DNA from: Bacteroidota bacterium
Lineage (GTDB): Bacteria; Bacteroidota; Bacteroidia; Chitinophagales; Chitinophagaceae
Length of the DNA stretch: 64,000 nt
Assembly: GCA_026391455.1 (NCBI GenBank)
Contig: JAPLEH010000022.1
Span: 1-64,000 of the forward strand
Direction: 5' to 3'
The position numbers and the translations under genes are program-made. The notes beneath the pieces were generated by a model. That model was not told where the DNA came from, did no database searches, and saw only the letters and a program-made list of their open reading frames with translations. Each line of letters begins with the position of its first letter. The stretch's first letter is position 1. This document shows positions 42,748-52,796 of this stretch, piece by piece.

Positions 42748-43521
42748 TTAATTAGAGAAATTTAAAGCAAAATCATCCAGGCCCAAATCCGCTATGTTTT
42801 TTTGTTCCCTGATAAAGCTATTGTCAAAAGAAAGATTAGTAGAAGAGGCATTCCCTGAGTTGGACTTTAGAAAACCCAATTCAGCAGCCAATGCTGAATA
42901 CTCCTGTGCAGCATCGGCCACCATAAATGCAAGCTGGCGGATCGTATTGTCAGTTACTTTTAATTTTTCATCAAAGATGATATCTGCAGCTACCAATACA
43001 AATTCAATATGCAGGGAAGCGTTGGTCCAGTCAACTAATTTGTGAACGGTTTCGTTTCCAAGATTGGCATAATTCAGTGCTGCAATGAACTGCGGGTAGG
43101 TAATATCCGGCAGTTGTGTGAAGTCAATATCCTTTGTGTTAAGCCCAAATTCTTTATTATTAATAACCGAATCTAATACCCTTTGGTTGCAACGAAGGGC
43201 AAAGAGGATATTTTCAGTTAACACTTCAAGCCTTATATCTGATTTTAATTCTTCTACACGCACGAGTATCTCCCTGAGCATAGCATTGATATCAAGATGA
43301 GTATCTGCCGACAACCATTTCACGGCCTTAATGCGCAAATTAAATACCTGGCTAAGCAGTTCGTTCGAAGGAGTTTTTACTTTTTCGCCGGATAAGATAA
43401 GCGCCCTGATATCTTCAGAAAGACGATTCAGTTCTTTTTTCATGGGGCTTTTCAGTTGAGTGTAAAGGTTCTTTCTCAACTGGAAGCAGATTGCATCAAA
43501 ATTTTTGGGGGCCGCTACCAT
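42748..43521 (-). CDS. MazF partner protein, candidate non-canonical antitoxin (about 257 aa)
   Basis: No family recognised. Largely alpha-helical (LRKNLYTQLKSPMKKELNRLS, IRLEVLTENILFALRCNQRVL, IRQLAFMVADAAQEYSALAAE) with a flexible Ser/Asn-rich linker and an acidic C-terminal peptide (NIADLGLDDFALNFSN), like the toxin-wrapping tails of MazE. It lacks an AbrB, RHH or Phd domain pattern and is three times the usual antitoxin length. Start choice: ATG 43521 follows a TAAATTTG -7-like element; ATG 43443 or TTG 43530 are alternatives. It directly abuts the toxin gene. Confidence 0.65.
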   Translation of the reverse strand: MVAAPKNFDAICFQLRKNLYTQLKSPMKKELNRLSEDIRALILSGEKVKTPSNELLSQVFNLRIKAVKWLSADTHLDINAMLREILVRVEELKSDIRLEVLTENILFALRCNQRVLDSVINNKEFGLNTKDIDFTQLPDITYPQFIAALNYANLGNETVHKLVDWTNASLHIEFVLVAADIIFDEKLKVTDNTIRQLAFMVADAAQEYSALAAELGFLKSNSGNASSTNLSFDNSFIREQKNIADLGLDDFALNFSN

Positions 43522-43665
43522 TTGAAGCAAATTTAGAACAAATTTTCAGCAATTTCGAACCGCAAATGGTTAATTTATTGTCAGTTAGCGCTGGCCGGGA
43601 GGCAACGGCGGGCTACACTATCTGGAATACGGGCAAAGACAAAAAAAGTATTATAAACCGAGTTT

Positions 43666-44478
43666 TTATCTTTCATAGTTAAAAGTGGTATCCACCCGCT
43701 TAAGTGTATGATAGTTGAAAAGCCTATTCAGAAACCCGGTTAATGGCCGGCTGATGATGGGCACACAGGGAGCATTCATCTTAAAATAGTAACACGTATC
43801 ATGTTGGTAGAGTATCAGCGTCAGGTCTGGCGCGTCGAAACATTTACGATGATATGGCCATTCAAGCGTTTTTAATTGCGAGTACTTCAAAATGTTTTTG
43901 AGCCTCTCCAGATCGTTAAACGATACTTTTCCAAAGTAATTATTGTTGCGGGTGGTATCCTGACACCCTGGTGCCCAGCCGGGACCATTGTCTGTAACTT
44001 TCAGATTGCCGGAATAGTCGAGTTCCAGATGCAGATCATGACAGCAACCATAACAATGGCCTGAGTGAAAAATAATTTTTGTAAAAATATTCGTCGGATC
44101 AGCAAATTGATATTTGTTTTTAAAAACAATACTGTCCCTCCCTTTAAAATAGCTTTTTGCTTCGCGGGATTTGGGCGAAACCATAAAACTGTCTTCCGTT
44201 TTATATAAAATCGTAAACGTGTATTTATTAATATTTCTTTTGAATAGTTGTCTGATTAACCCATGCGTTTTTCTACGAAACTTCAGCTTGTCCTTCTTCT
44301 GTTTCAGGATCAGATTTTCATCAATATAGCTTTGTTTGTTTTCAATACCGCCTTCCTTGTCATCTATCACCAAACAGTCTTGCTGAGCAGAAAAATAAGT
44401 ACCGTCCAATTTGGTATATGTTGAACAGGAAACGAGCAAAAGCAAAAAGAAGATAGTTAGCAATCGCATACGGGTCAT
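43666..44478 (-). CDS. lipoprotein with DUF6438-like domain
   Basis: About 270 residues. Start at ATG 44478 (or 44469) because the lipoprotein signal MRLLTIFFLLLLVSCSTY begins there; the open frame extends to 44607. Lipobox LVSC. The C-terminal half (about 165-260) has HSGHCYGCCHDLHLELDYSG, VSFNDLERLKNILKYSQLKTLEW and DLTLILYQHD, the pattern of an uncharacterised domain I remember as DUF6438. The cysteine cluster C-x2-CC may be disulfide- or metal-related. Its upstream extension overlaps the 3' end of the next lipoprotein gene, suggesting co-transcription. Confidence 0.65.
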   Translation of the reverse strand: MTRMRLLTIFFLLLLVSCSTYTKLDGTYFSAQQDCLVIDDKEGGIENKQSYIDENLILKQKKDKLKFRRKTHGLIRQLFKRNINKYTFTILYKTEDSFMVSPKSREAKSYFKGRDSIVFKNKYQFADPTNIFTKIIFHSGHCYGCCHDLHLELDYSGNLKVTDNGPGWAPGCQDTTRNNNYFGKVSFNDLERLKNILKYSQLKTLEWPYHRKCFDAPDLTLILYQHDTCYYFKMNAPCVPIISRPLTGFLNRLFNYHTLKRVDTTFNYER

Positions 44479-44566
44479 CTGCAATACAATGTAAGAATCC
44501 TGAATAAATATTATAAAAGCAATGCTAAAATTAAAAAACAACACAGCATTGAAAAAAAATATCTGG

Positions 44567-45103
44567 TCAAGGGTAATAACTGGTTGTAATAACTGCATTG
44601 GGAGCAATTCTTTTTCCTTCTGGAATTGTTTGCCATTCGCTTGAAAACATCATAATACCCCGGTATGTAACATCCCGCGCAAACATACCGTTGTTATCCG
44701 GTTTATGAACAAAGAAGACCCCGCTGCTACGGGCAGATACATATTTATAGGCCGACCGTTCAAATTCTTTTAATAAACTGACCGGAACCTGAAAAGAATC
44801 TGTAATGGGATTGTTACTGGGCTGTCGCTGAAACAGCGAATCATAAAAGACCTGATAATAAGTAGCATCCTTTGCCACCAGCATATTGACATTTAAACCC
44901 TGGTTTCGATGCACATCATCGGAGAACCTCGTTATATAGAAAACAGTTTGGTAACGTTTACAAAATTGTGTCATTTCGGTATAGATGCTGTCGTGTAAAC
45001 CGGTGTTCTCTTCAAAATAATTTTCCAGAAAACTGTTTTTATCATGGCAGGATGAAAATAAAATGAGAAAAAAAGACAGGATGAAGAAATGATATTTTTT
45101 CAT
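44567..45103 (-). CDS. lipoprotein of unknown function (178 aa)
   Basis: Start at ATG 45103 (MKKYHFFILSFFLILFSSC, lipobox FSSC); the frame is open to 45133. The mature domain is unrecognised, with VFYITRFSDDVHRNQGLNVN and SSGVFFVHKPDNNGMFARDVTYRG as strand-rich parts. It lies 89 bp before the DUF6438-like lipoprotein on the same strand, with which it may form an operon. Function unknown. Confidence 0.6.
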   Translation of the reverse strand: MKKYHFFILSFFLILFSSCHDKNSFLENYFEENTGLHDSIYTEMTQFCKRYQTVFYITRFSDDVHRNQGLNVNMLVAKDATYYQVFYDSLFQRQPSNNPITDSFQVPVSLLKEFERSAYKYVSARSSGVFFVHKPDNNGMFARDVTYRGIMMFSSEWQTIPEGKRIAPNAVITTSYYP

Positions 45104-45214
45104 GGCGTTACAAAATACAAAATTATTATACAACTATCTCTGATCGAAATGCGAAAATCATTTTATTGCTTATTTTGTGGCAATACGATTCCTGAAATAA
45201 AAGAAAGACCAGGG

Positions 45215-45901
45215 TCATTGAGTCAGCATTTCTTTCTTCACCTCCCGTATCCGCTCCACCATCTGCATACACTGTTGAAAATGAGTTCTTGTACTTTCGA
45301 GACTCCAATTTTCCTTATCTGCTACAAATGCCTCCCATAGATCAAGTAAACCGGCCGCCCGTGCAGGACTGATGTATTCGAGCGCGCAAAAGGCATCACC
45401 CTGATCGTACCAAAGGTCTTTTCGGGTGAGATAATACTGGAGGTACGAGTACAGGTAGTCTGCTGCTTTTTCCGTACCCATACTGGCCAAAGCCAGGCAA
45501 TAACCAGAACCTGCATATACGACTTCGCTTTTCAATAAATGGTTGCCAATGATTTCCTCCAGGGATGCATATTGGTTGATGGCAGTAAAATATGCACCCG
45601 TGATCCGGCATCGCCAGTCGAAATAGCCCAGCAGTTGCCTTACCACTTCGACATCTATCTCCATGGCAGCCGTTGCAAATGAATGGATAGCTGATTCTGA
45701 CAAATTCCCCAAGCCTTCTAAATAAAACGGCGCCACCCATTTATCTGCAAATTCCTGCGTGATCTCTTCATCGTTTCTCGGCACCTCGATCTGTTCAAAT
45801 GGATTCCGGTGGCGTGTTGTGGCCCCGGCTGTATGCATCGCTATTTCATCCTCTTCACTATTTCGTCTGAATAATTTTTTCCAAAGTTTCTTCATGGGCA
45901 T
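45215..45901 (-). CDS. DUF6000-like protein (about 228 aa)
   Basis: Start chosen at ATG 45901 (MPMKKLWKKLFRR, basic N-terminus); an in-frame ATG at 45946 also exists. The core (about 55-200) is helical with the conserved-looking blocks KWVAPFYLEGLG, LLGYFDWRCRITGAYFTAI and HLLKSEVVYAGSGYCLALA, then WYDQGDAFCALEYI. This resembles an uncharacterised HEAT-like family (DUF6000, from memory). Soluble, no signal peptide. Monocistronic. Confidence 0.6.
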   Translation of the reverse strand: MPMKKLWKKLFRRNSEEDEIAMHTAGATTRHRNPFEQIEVPRNDEEITQEFADKWVAPFYLEGLGNLSESAIHSFATAAMEIDVEVVRQLLGYFDWRCRITGAYFTAINQYASLEEIIGNHLLKSEVVYAGSGYCLALASMGTEKAADYLYSYLQYYLTRKDLWYDQGDAFCALEYISPARAAGLLDLWEAFVADKENWSLESTRTHFQQCMQMVERIREVKKEMLTQ

Positions 45902-45993
45902 ATTGCTATGACTATGCTTAAAGATACTATAAACAAACACAATCATAAATCTCCCACAGTTCTACGATGAACAAATTAACTTCCAACTTACCC

Positions 45994-46020
45994 AAAAGAA
46001 AAAGCCGCATCACTGCGGCC
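45994..46020 (-). terminator. rho-independent terminator of the TPR protein gene
   Basis: On the minus strand GCCGCA-GTGA-TGCGGC followed by TTTTTCTTTT. It lies about 70 bp after the stop of 46089-47441. A second palindrome, CCTGACGGCGGTCAGG, is at 46037-46052. Confidence 0.85.
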
Positions 46021-46088
46021 CTTCTCTTATAAACTTCCTGACGGCGGTCAGGCTTAAAACTTATAACCTATAACTTAAAACCTACAAC

Positions 46089-47441
46089 TTACTTAATTCC
46101 CTCATATATATCATTCCACTTCTTCGCTTCCGCAGCCCATTTTGTAAACTCAGGGCTGTTGGGCTTTGACTGTGAACGTTTGTATTCGAAAATATTGGCG
46201 AGGTAGCTGGTCGCTTTTTTGTATTGCTGTTTGTCGCGCATTTCCTGTCCCTTCGATTCACCGGCATGTGATTTTGTTGACAGAATGCCTGCAGCTTTTT
46301 CATAGGGTTCGCGGGCACCTTCCATCGCATCGCCGTATTGTTTTTCGAGCATATCGCGTTTAGCCACATCTTCAGCAGTGGGCTTTACGCCGGGTTTAGC
46401 TTTTGCCTTCATTTCTTTGGCATGTGCATCACGCAGTTCGCCCACTTTCGCGGCTTTGTTGATGAAGTGATCGCCCAGGTAGAGATAAGGCATTTCGAGG
46501 CCGGGGTTGGCTGCTGCTGCTTTATTGAAAGCTGTTACCATTTTGGCTTCCCATTCGGCAGCATTGGGAGGTAATACGGGTTTTTCTGCTGATGAATTCA
46601 GGGTGTCATAATACAATTCACCCATGATCTCATTTGCTTTGAAATTATTGGGATCGGTGGCCAGTATTTCTTCCAGTGCTTTCAGTTTATCGGTAAATGT
46701 TTCTACCAGACCTACGGCAAAATCCACTTTATCGAATTTGAAGAACTCGCTCTTGGGATACAATTCACCACCCGTGGCTTTGTATTTTTCAAACGCAGCC
46801 ATATCTTTTTTGGCAAAATAATGTCCTACCAGAAAGCGGTATACGGATTCAAATCCATCTCCGCTCAGTTTATTGTCAGCCAGACGTCCGTAAAATTTTG
46901 CGGCATCGTCTTTATTTCCACTGTTCTCTGCGGTAATACCGGCCAGAATCAGCACGTTAGTATCTAATGTAGCTGTGAGTAATTTTTTAGAGATCAGCAG
47001 GTCGGAGAACTCCACTGCTTTTTTCAATTTTTCAAAACCGGCCTGCCATTTTTTATCGGCATAGTCGTTGTAACCGGAGGAGTAAAAACTGGAATAAATA
47101 TTAATGGGAGCACTCTGATATACCAGATCCGTTACCAACTCCATGGTGGGATCCATTTCCTTGTATTTGTTGAAAGCCACTACTGCATCATTGTTCAACT
47201 GATCACCGGTGGGGGTGCCTTTATTTACATCCGACATGGCGATGGTGGAATAGATGGCTGATTTGAGCAGGTGTGCTTCGGCTTTGCCGGTTATTTTACC
47301 ATTGGCAAATGCTTTATCCACGTCTGCTTTCGCTTTATCGTATTGCTGCAGGGTGAATTCATTTTTGATGACATCAATAGACTGGGCCTTTGACATCAGG
47401 GCTGACAAGCTGATCGTTAGTACCAAAAAGAGTCTTTTCAT
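46089..47441 (-). CDS. secreted TPR-like protein (450 aa)
   Basis: Signal peptide MKRLFLVLTISLSALMSKAQ, then tetratricopeptide-like helical hairpins throughout (EFTLQQYDKAKADVDKAFANG, AGITAENSGNKDDAAKFYGRL, KYKATGGELYPKSEFFKFD, LEEILATDPNNFKANEIMGEL). A charged helical C-terminus ends WAAEAKKWNDIYEGIK. TPR proteins scaffold protein assemblies; no partner is evident. It lies 30 bp downstream of gyrA on the same strand, so read-through from gyrA is possible. Confidence 0.8.
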   Translation of the reverse strand: MKRLFLVLTISLSALMSKAQSIDVIKNEFTLQQYDKAKADVDKAFANGKITGKAEAHLLKSAIYSTIAMSDVNKGTPTGDQLNNDAVVAFNKYKEMDPTMELVTDLVYQSAPINIYSSFYSSGYNDYADKKWQAGFEKLKKAVEFSDLLISKKLLTATLDTNVLILAGITAENSGNKDDAAKFYGRLADNKLSGDGFESVYRFLVGHYFAKKDMAAFEKYKATGGELYPKSEFFKFDKVDFAVGLVETFTDKLKALEEILATDPNNFKANEIMGELYYDTLNSSAEKPVLPPNAAEWEAKMVTAFNKAAAANPGLEMPYLYLGDHFINKAAKVGELRDAHAKEMKAKAKPGVKPTAEDVAKRDMLEKQYGDAMEGAREPYEKAAGILSTKSHAGESKGQEMRDKQQYKKATSYLANIFEYKRSQSKPNSPEFTKWAAEAKKWNDIYEGIK

Positions 47442-47471
47442 CTGTGTTTATTTTAATTAATACTGGTTCTG

Positions 47472-50120
47472 TTATACTGTACCAGGCGTTTCGCCTTCGT
47501 TAGATGTATTTTCATCCGGAGGGGTTGCGTTGTCATTTTCCCCGGGTGTGGCCCCTTCTTCCGCTACCGGAAGGGAAGGGTCGTTGTCACCGATACCATT
47601 TTCCCCGTTTCCATGCTGACCTGCCTGGTCGTCCAGTTGGGTAATGGCCGCAATTTCATCTCCTTCATCCAGTCTTATCAGTTTTACCCCCTGTGTGGCC
47701 CTGCCCTGTTCGCTGATTCCGCTTACCGGCATACGAATGGTAACACCACTCTTACAAGTGATCATGATATCTTCATTCTGTGCTACGTCCAAGATACCTA
47801 CCAGCGCTCCGGTCTTATCGGTTACACTGATTGTTTTCACGCCTTTTCCACCGCGATTGGTATAGCGGTATTCATCCACCGGTGTGCGTTTACCAAATCC
47901 TTTTTCGCTCACTACCAATACCGTACGGGATGCATCGGTAGAAGGATTTACACAAATCATGCCTACTACTTCGTCCTGATAACTTCCATCGCTTTCTGCA
48001 TCCACTTCTATACCGGCTACTCCAATGGCTCCGCGTCCGGTAGGCCGTACATTCTTTTCGGAGAAACGTATCGCCCGGCCGCTTTTTACCGCCATCATGA
48101 TCTCACAGTTACCGTCTGTCATGCGTGCCGATATCAGTTCATCCCCTTCCACGATATTGATCGCATTCACACCTGTCTGGCGGGGGCGGCTGAAGTCTTC
48201 CAGTGCCGTCTTCTTGATGATTCCTTTTTTGGTGCAGAGTACGATATTGTGATTATTAACAAATTCTTCGTCTTTCAGGTCTTTTACATCCAATATCGCG
48301 CGCACTTTATCGTCTGGTGGCAATTGGATAAGGTTTTGAATGGCGCGTCCCTTTCCGGTTTTTTCTCCTTCCGGAATTTCGTACACATTCAGCCAGTATA
48401 CCCTTCCCTTTTCGGTAAAGAAAAGCATGGTATGGTGGGTGGATGCCACAAACAGGTGTTCAATATAATCCTCGTCGCGTGTTTTACCGCCCAATACGCC
48501 TCTTCCGCCCCTTTTCTGTGCGCGGTATTCATCGGCGGGTGTGCGTTTGATATAACCCAGGTGGGAGATTGTGATTACCACATCTTCTTCCTTGATCAGA
48601 TCTTTGATCTTTACTTCATCATCGAGGTAAGTGATTTCTGTTTTGCGGGCATCACCAAATTTCTCTTTGATCTCTGCCAGTTCCGTTTTGATGATATCGA
48701 AACGCATGCCTTCGTTGGACAATATCTCATTGAGATGTGCGATCAGCTTCATCAGTTCCTCGTACTCTTCTTTGATCTTATCTCTTTCCATGCCGGTGAG
48801 GCGCTGGAGTCGGAGGTCGAGTATGGCTTTGGCCTGAATTTCATCCAATCCCCAGCCTGCATTGATCAGGTTGTCTTTGGCAATCTCCGGTGTGGAAGAT
48901 GAACGAATCAGGGCAATCACTTCATCGAGGTGATCGAGCGCAATGAGATAGCCTCTGAGTATATGCGCTCTTTTCTCTGCTTCACGTAATTCAAATTGTG
49001 TACGGCGCACTACCACCTCATGACGAAACTCCACAAACTCACTGATCAGTTCTTTCAGATTGAGTGTACGGGGGCGGCCCTTTACGATTGTCACATTGTT
49101 GATACCGTAAGAGGTCTGCAGATCGGTGAGTTTATAGAGCTGATTAATGATGACATTTGCGATAGCATCTTTTTTCAGGTCTATCACCACACGGGTGCCT
49201 TCTTTATTGTTTGATTCGTTATTAACATGTGCAATGCCTTCTATGATCTTTTCATTCACCAGTTCACCAATGCGGTTGGTCAGTGCATCGCGGTTCACCT
49301 GATAAGGCACTTCCGTAATGATGATCTGTTCACGGCCACTGGGTTTGGCTTCCACGGAGAGCTTGCCACGAACCACCACACGACCACGTCCGAGGTGCAT
49401 GGCAGCCTTTACCCCTTCCATACCGTAGATAACGCCGCCTGTAGGAAAATCAGGTGCTTTTACATGCTGCATCAGTTCATCAACGGTGATCTCCCGGTTA
49501 TCGATGAAGGCGGTACATCCGTCTATGACTTCCGTTAAATTGTGCGGCATCATATTCGTGGCCATACCTACCGCGATACCACTCGATCCATTGATCAGTA
49601 ATTGTGGAATGCGGGCGGGTAATACGGTGGGTTCTTTTTCGGAGTCGTCGAAGTTGAGCTGGAAATCAACCGTATCTTTTTCGATATCATCCAGCATATG
49701 CTCTGCCAAACGCTCAAGTCTTGCTTCCGTATAACGCATGGCCGCGGGACCATCACCATCCTGGTTTCCAAAGTTACCCTGTCCATCTACCAGTGTGTAG
49801 CGCATGCTCCACTCCTGTGCCATACGCACCATGGCATCGTACACCGATGAGTCTCCATGCGGGTGATATTTACCCAGCACTTCCCCTACGAGACGTGCGG
49901 ATTTTTTATAGGGTTTGTTGTAATGAAGCCCCAGTTGATTCATGGCAAACAGGATACGGCGGTGTACGGGCTTTAATCCATCACGTACATCTGGAAGGGC
50001 GCGGCCCACGATTACAGACATCGAGTAATCAATGTAAGCCGTCTTCATCTGTTCTTCGATATTCACGGGAATGATCCGGTTATGATCATTGGTTTCTTGT
50101 GGCACTATGTTCTCTTCCAT
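47472..50120 (-). CDS. gyrA: DNA gyrase subunit A
   Basis: The breakage-reunion subunit of gyrase (A2B2), introducing negative supercoils. 882 residues. Catalytic Tyr130 is in [10 protein letters not shown], the quinolone-determining region [17 protein letters not shown] keeps Ser91 and Asp95 (equivalents of E. coli Ser83 and Asp87), so the sensitive-type residues are present. The GyrA-box AQKRGGRG in the C-terminal beta-pinwheel distinguishes it from ParC. The acidic Gly/Asn/Glu-rich tail (about 830-882) is species-specific. Confidence 0.97.
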   Translation of the reverse strand: MEENIVPQETNDHNRIIPVNIEEQMKTAYIDYSMSVIVGRALPDVRDGLKPVHRRILFAMNQLGLHYNKPYKKSARLVGEVLGKYHPHGDSSVYDAMVRMAQEWSMRYTLVDGQGNFGNQDGDGPAAMRYTEARLERLAEHMLDDIEKDTVDFQLNFDDSEKEPTVLPARIPQLLINGSSGIAVGMATNMMPHNLTEVIDGCTAFIDNREITVDELMQHVKAPDFPTGGVIYGMEGVKAAMHLGRGRVVVRGKLSVEAKPSGREQIIITEVPYQVNRDALTNRIGELVNEKIIEGIAHVNNESNNKEGTRVVIDLKKDAIANVIINQLYKLTDLQTSYGINNVTIVKGRPRTLNLKELISEFVEFRHEVVVRRTQFELREAEKRAHILRGYLIALDHLDEVIALIRSSSTPEIAKDNLINAGWGLDEIQAKAILDLRLQRLTGMERDKIKEEYEELMKLIAHLNEILSNEGMRFDIIKTELAEIKEKFGDARKTEITYLDDEVKIKDLIKEEDVVITISHLGYIKRTPADEYRAQKRGGRGVLGGKTRDEDYIEHLFVASTHHTMLFFTEKGRVYWLNVYEIPEGEKTGKGRAIQNLIQLPPDDKVRAILDVKDLKDEEFVNNHNIVLCTKKGIIKKTALEDFSRPRQTGVNAINIVEGDELISARMTDGNCEIMMAVKSGRAIRFSEKNVRPTGRGAIGVAGIEVDAESDGSYQDEVVGMICVNPSTDASRTVLVVSEKGFGKRTPVDEYRYTNRGGKGVKTISVTDKTGALVGILDVAQNEDIMITCKSGVTIRMPVSGISEQGRATQGVKLIRLDEGDEIAAITQLDDQAGQHGNGENGIGDNDPSLPVAEEGATPGENDNATPPDENTSNEGETPGTV

Positions 50121-50395
50121 CGTTGTTGTTGAGCTGCTTTTTTAAAGGGTTTTCCCGGTAGCATAAACACCTGAAAATCGCGCTTTTCCGGGGTTGGCAA
50201 ATTTACTTTTTTCCAATCGGTAAACCTGATAAATATCCATGTTTTTCGGGTTGTTTTTTCCACGATTGTGGATTAAAAAAGATAATTAGGACAGACTTTC
50301 GATAACTCGCAAAATAATCCTTCCCTCCACGGATTTTTACCTGTTGATTCTGGTTTTTTCGTCCTAATTTTCCGCTTTTACAACCCCGAAATTGT

Positions 50396-51925
50396 ATGAA
50401 GACCATCCTGCTGTTTGGAGCCGGCAAATCCGCTACCGTACTGATCAATTACCTGCTGGAAAATGCTATTACTGAAAACTGGAAAGTGATCGTAGCTGAT
50501 GCGGATCTCAAACTGGCTCAATCTAAAATTGGTATCTCCAAACTCGGTACTGCTGTTTCATTCGATATCAATGATACATCTGAACGCGACCGCTATATTC
50601 AACAGGCCAATATCGTTATTTCCCTGCTACCCCCCGCCTTACATGCAAAAGTGGCTGCCTCCTGTCTCGAATGGGGCAAAAACCTGCTCACGGCTTCGTA
50701 TGTGGATGAGGAAATGCGAAAGATGAAGCCCTTATTGGAACAGAAAAAACTGCTTTTCCTCTGCGAAATGGGGCTCGACCCCGGCATCGATCATATGAGC
50801 GCCATGCAACTGGTGGATGATATCCGCAAAAAAGGTGGACATATTCATTCCTTTACTTCGCATTGCGGCGGCCTGGTAGCTCCGGAAAGCGATGATAACC
50901 CCTGGCATTATAAGATCAGTTGGAATCCCCGCAATATCATCATGGCGGGAAAATCCGGTGCCCATTACCGCGAAAATGGGCAGGAAGTAACCTTACCTTA
51001 CGAAGAACTCTTTACGCCTGAAAGAATCGTCGAGATCCCCGGCATCGGGCCACTCAGTTGGTACCCCAACCGGGATTCACTGAGCTATACGCATCTGTAC
51101 GGGTTGGAAGATACTGCTACCTTTATCCGCACCACCCTCCGCCACCCCGACTTCATGTATGGCTGGAAAAACATTATCGAACTGAAACTGGTGGATGAAC
51201 AGCTTCAATACGAAACGGATGGTAAATCCCTGCAGGTCGCCTTTAAAGAGCATATGGATAAACACGGGTTCAGCGAATGGCTCAATGAAAAACTCACCCA
51301 GCGTTTTTCTGAAACCCGCCAGATGATGGAAAACCTGATGAAACTGATGGAAGCTGAAGATGAAGCCATTAAAGACGGATCGCCCATGCCCGAATCCTTT
51401 ATGACCGCCGATGAATCCGGTAATCTCGAAGAAGTGGCACTGGATGATGTAAAAGATAAAGCAGCTTCCTATCTCGCACATAAAATGCATGAAGCCAATC
51501 TGACCCTCAAACAATTATTCTTCCTCGGCCTCGATGATAATGATACACTGGTAAACCGTGGTCTTTGCAGTGCCGCAGATATTTTACAATTTGCCGTAGA
51601 ACGTAAACTGGCCTTACGCCCTTACGATAAGGACATGATCGTAATGCTGCATGAAATAGGCTATTCTGAAGAAAATAAAAATGAAACCGGAGCCGCCACT
51701 AAACTGATCCGTAGCTCCCTGGTGGTAAAAGGAGAAAATAACCTGCATACCGCTATGGCTAAAACGGTGGGCTTGCCCCTGGGCATTGCGGCCAAACTCA
51801 TATTAAACGGCAAACTGAAACTAACCGGATTACATATACCCACTTCCAAAGAAATCTATACACCCGTATTGAAAGAACTCGAAACCTACGGAGTGAAATT
51901 CGAAGAAGAACATATCAACTTGTAA
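50396..51925 (+). CDS. saccharopine dehydrogenase family protein (saccharopine reductase-like)
   Basis: A 509-residue NAD(P)-dependent oxidoreductase. Rossmann loop ILLFGAGKSATVLINYL at the N-terminus, then IVISLLPPALHAKVAASCLE and CEMGLDPGIDHMSAMQLVDDI, matching LYS9-type saccharopine dehydrogenases (forming L-glutamate). The C-terminal domain includes GPLSWYPNRDSLSYTHLYG. It links lysine and glutamate/2-aminoadipate semialdehyde metabolism, probably in lysine degradation; the direction is inferred. Divergent from gyrA with a 275-bp gap without other features. Confidence 0.88.
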   Translation: MKTILLFGAGKSATVLINYLLENAITENWKVIVADADLKLAQSKIGISKLGTAVSFDINDTSERDRYIQQANIVISLLPPALHAKVAASCLEWGKNLLTASYVDEEMRKMKPLLEQKKLLFLCEMGLDPGIDHMSAMQLVDDIRKKGGHIHSFTSHCGGLVAPESDDNPWHYKISWNPRNIIMAGKSGAHYRENGQEVTLPYEELFTPERIVEIPGIGPLSWYPNRDSLSYTHLYGLEDTATFIRTTLRHPDFMYGWKNIIELKLVDEQLQYETDGKSLQVAFKEHMDKHGFSEWLNEKLTQRFSETRQMMENLMKLMEAEDEAIKDGSPMPESFMTADESGNLEEVALDDVKDKAASYLAHKMHEANLTLKQLFFLGLDDNDTLVNRGLCSAADILQFAVERKLALRPYDKDMIVMLHEIGYSEENKNETGAATKLIRSSLVVKGENNLHTAMAKTVGLPLGIAAKLILNGKLKLTGLHIPTSKEIYTPVLKELETYGVKFEEEHINL

Positions 51926-51945
51926 CCCGTTATTGCCAATTAAAT

Positions 51946-52632
51946 TTATTTGTATTCCTGTAAAAGCGTTTGCAATTCCGCCACCCCTTCGGTGGCCGGC
52001 TTTTCAATGAGCTGCAGGAAAGGCATTGGCGATGTGTACGGTATCTTTTTATCCACGATGAATTTGGGTACCGTAACCTCCACATAATTCAGCAAGCCGG
52101 CAGCAGGATACACCACCAGCGAAGTACCCACCACCACAAAAATATCGGCATTCATTACCAGCCTCATGGCTTTTTCGATCATGGGTACCGGCTCTTCAAA
52201 CCATACAATGAAAGGACGAAGCTGGGCCCCGTCTTCGGCTTTATCACCCAATTCAATATCGCCGCGGATATCATAGATGAGCGACTTATTTTTCTCACTG
52301 CACATTTTAAAAATTTCTCCATGCAGGTGCAGTACATTGGAACTGCCTCCCCGCTCGTGCAGGTCATCTATATTCTGTGTAATGATCGTCACATCAAAAT
52401 CCTTTTCCAGTTGTGCAAGTCCGGTATGTGCAGCATTTGGCTGCGCATCCAATACATTTTTCCTGCGCTCATTGTAAAATCGCAGTACCATTTGCGGGTC
52501 TTTTTTCCAGGCACGGGGTGTAGCCACATCGGTTACCTTATACCCTTCCCAAAGACCATCGCTATCGCGAAACGTGCGGAGTCCGCTTTCGGCACTGATG
52601 CCTGCACCAGTTAATACCACTAATTTTTTCAT
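51946..52632 (-). CDS. SIR2-family NAD-dependent deacylase, zinc-cysteine-less
   Basis: 228 residues with the sirtuin motifs LTGAGISAESGLRTFRD, TQNIDDLHERGG, HLHGEIFKM (catalytic His) and VVGTSLVVYPAAG. YNERRKN supplies the Y-x-x-R pair used by SIRT5/CobB-like enzymes to recognise succinyl or malonyl lysine. The protein contains only one cysteine (KMCSEK), so the usual CxxC...CxxC zinc site is absent, a recognised variation in some bacterial sirtuins. Convergent with the saccharopine dehydrogenase gene, 20-bp gap. Confidence 0.9.
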   Translation of the reverse strand: MKKLVVLTGAGISAESGLRTFRDSDGLWEGYKVTDVATPRAWKKDPQMVLRFYNERRKNVLDAQPNAAHTGLAQLEKDFDVTIITQNIDDLHERGGSSNVLHLHGEIFKMCSEKNKSLIYDIRGDIELGDKAEDGAQLRPFIVWFEEPVPMIEKAMRLVMNADIFVVVGTSLVVYPAAGLLNYVEVTVPKFIVDKKIPYTSPMPFLQLIEKPATEGVAELQTLLQEYK

Positions 52633-52784
52633 AGCCCCATTTTTTCACAAATTAATGGAAGCAAATAAATAAACAATTGGAATCTTTCCCGATCATTCAT
52701 GGTGATAACTGTTTATGGGAATCGCGAAACAAGCAGGGAATTATCTGAATGAATATACAGGCACAATACCATTTTCCTTTTGGT

Positions 52785-52792
52785 TATCTTTG
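52785..52792 (+). promoter_or_regulatory. -7 element TATCTTTG, implying a leaderless DUF721 mRNA
   Basis: Perfect TAnnTTTG ending 4 bp before ATG 52797. With the usual -7 spacing, transcription would start at or next to the A of the ATG. Confidence 0.5.
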
Positions 52793-52796
52793 CCCC

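Noticed and set aside
47613-48902. 429-residue rightward ORF over gyrA
   Set aside because: Antisense shadow of a conserved gyrA reading frame; its composition (many Cys, His, Tyr) is not protein-like.
51970-52614. 214-residue rightward ORF
   Set aside because: Antisense to the sirtuin gene; no domain pattern.
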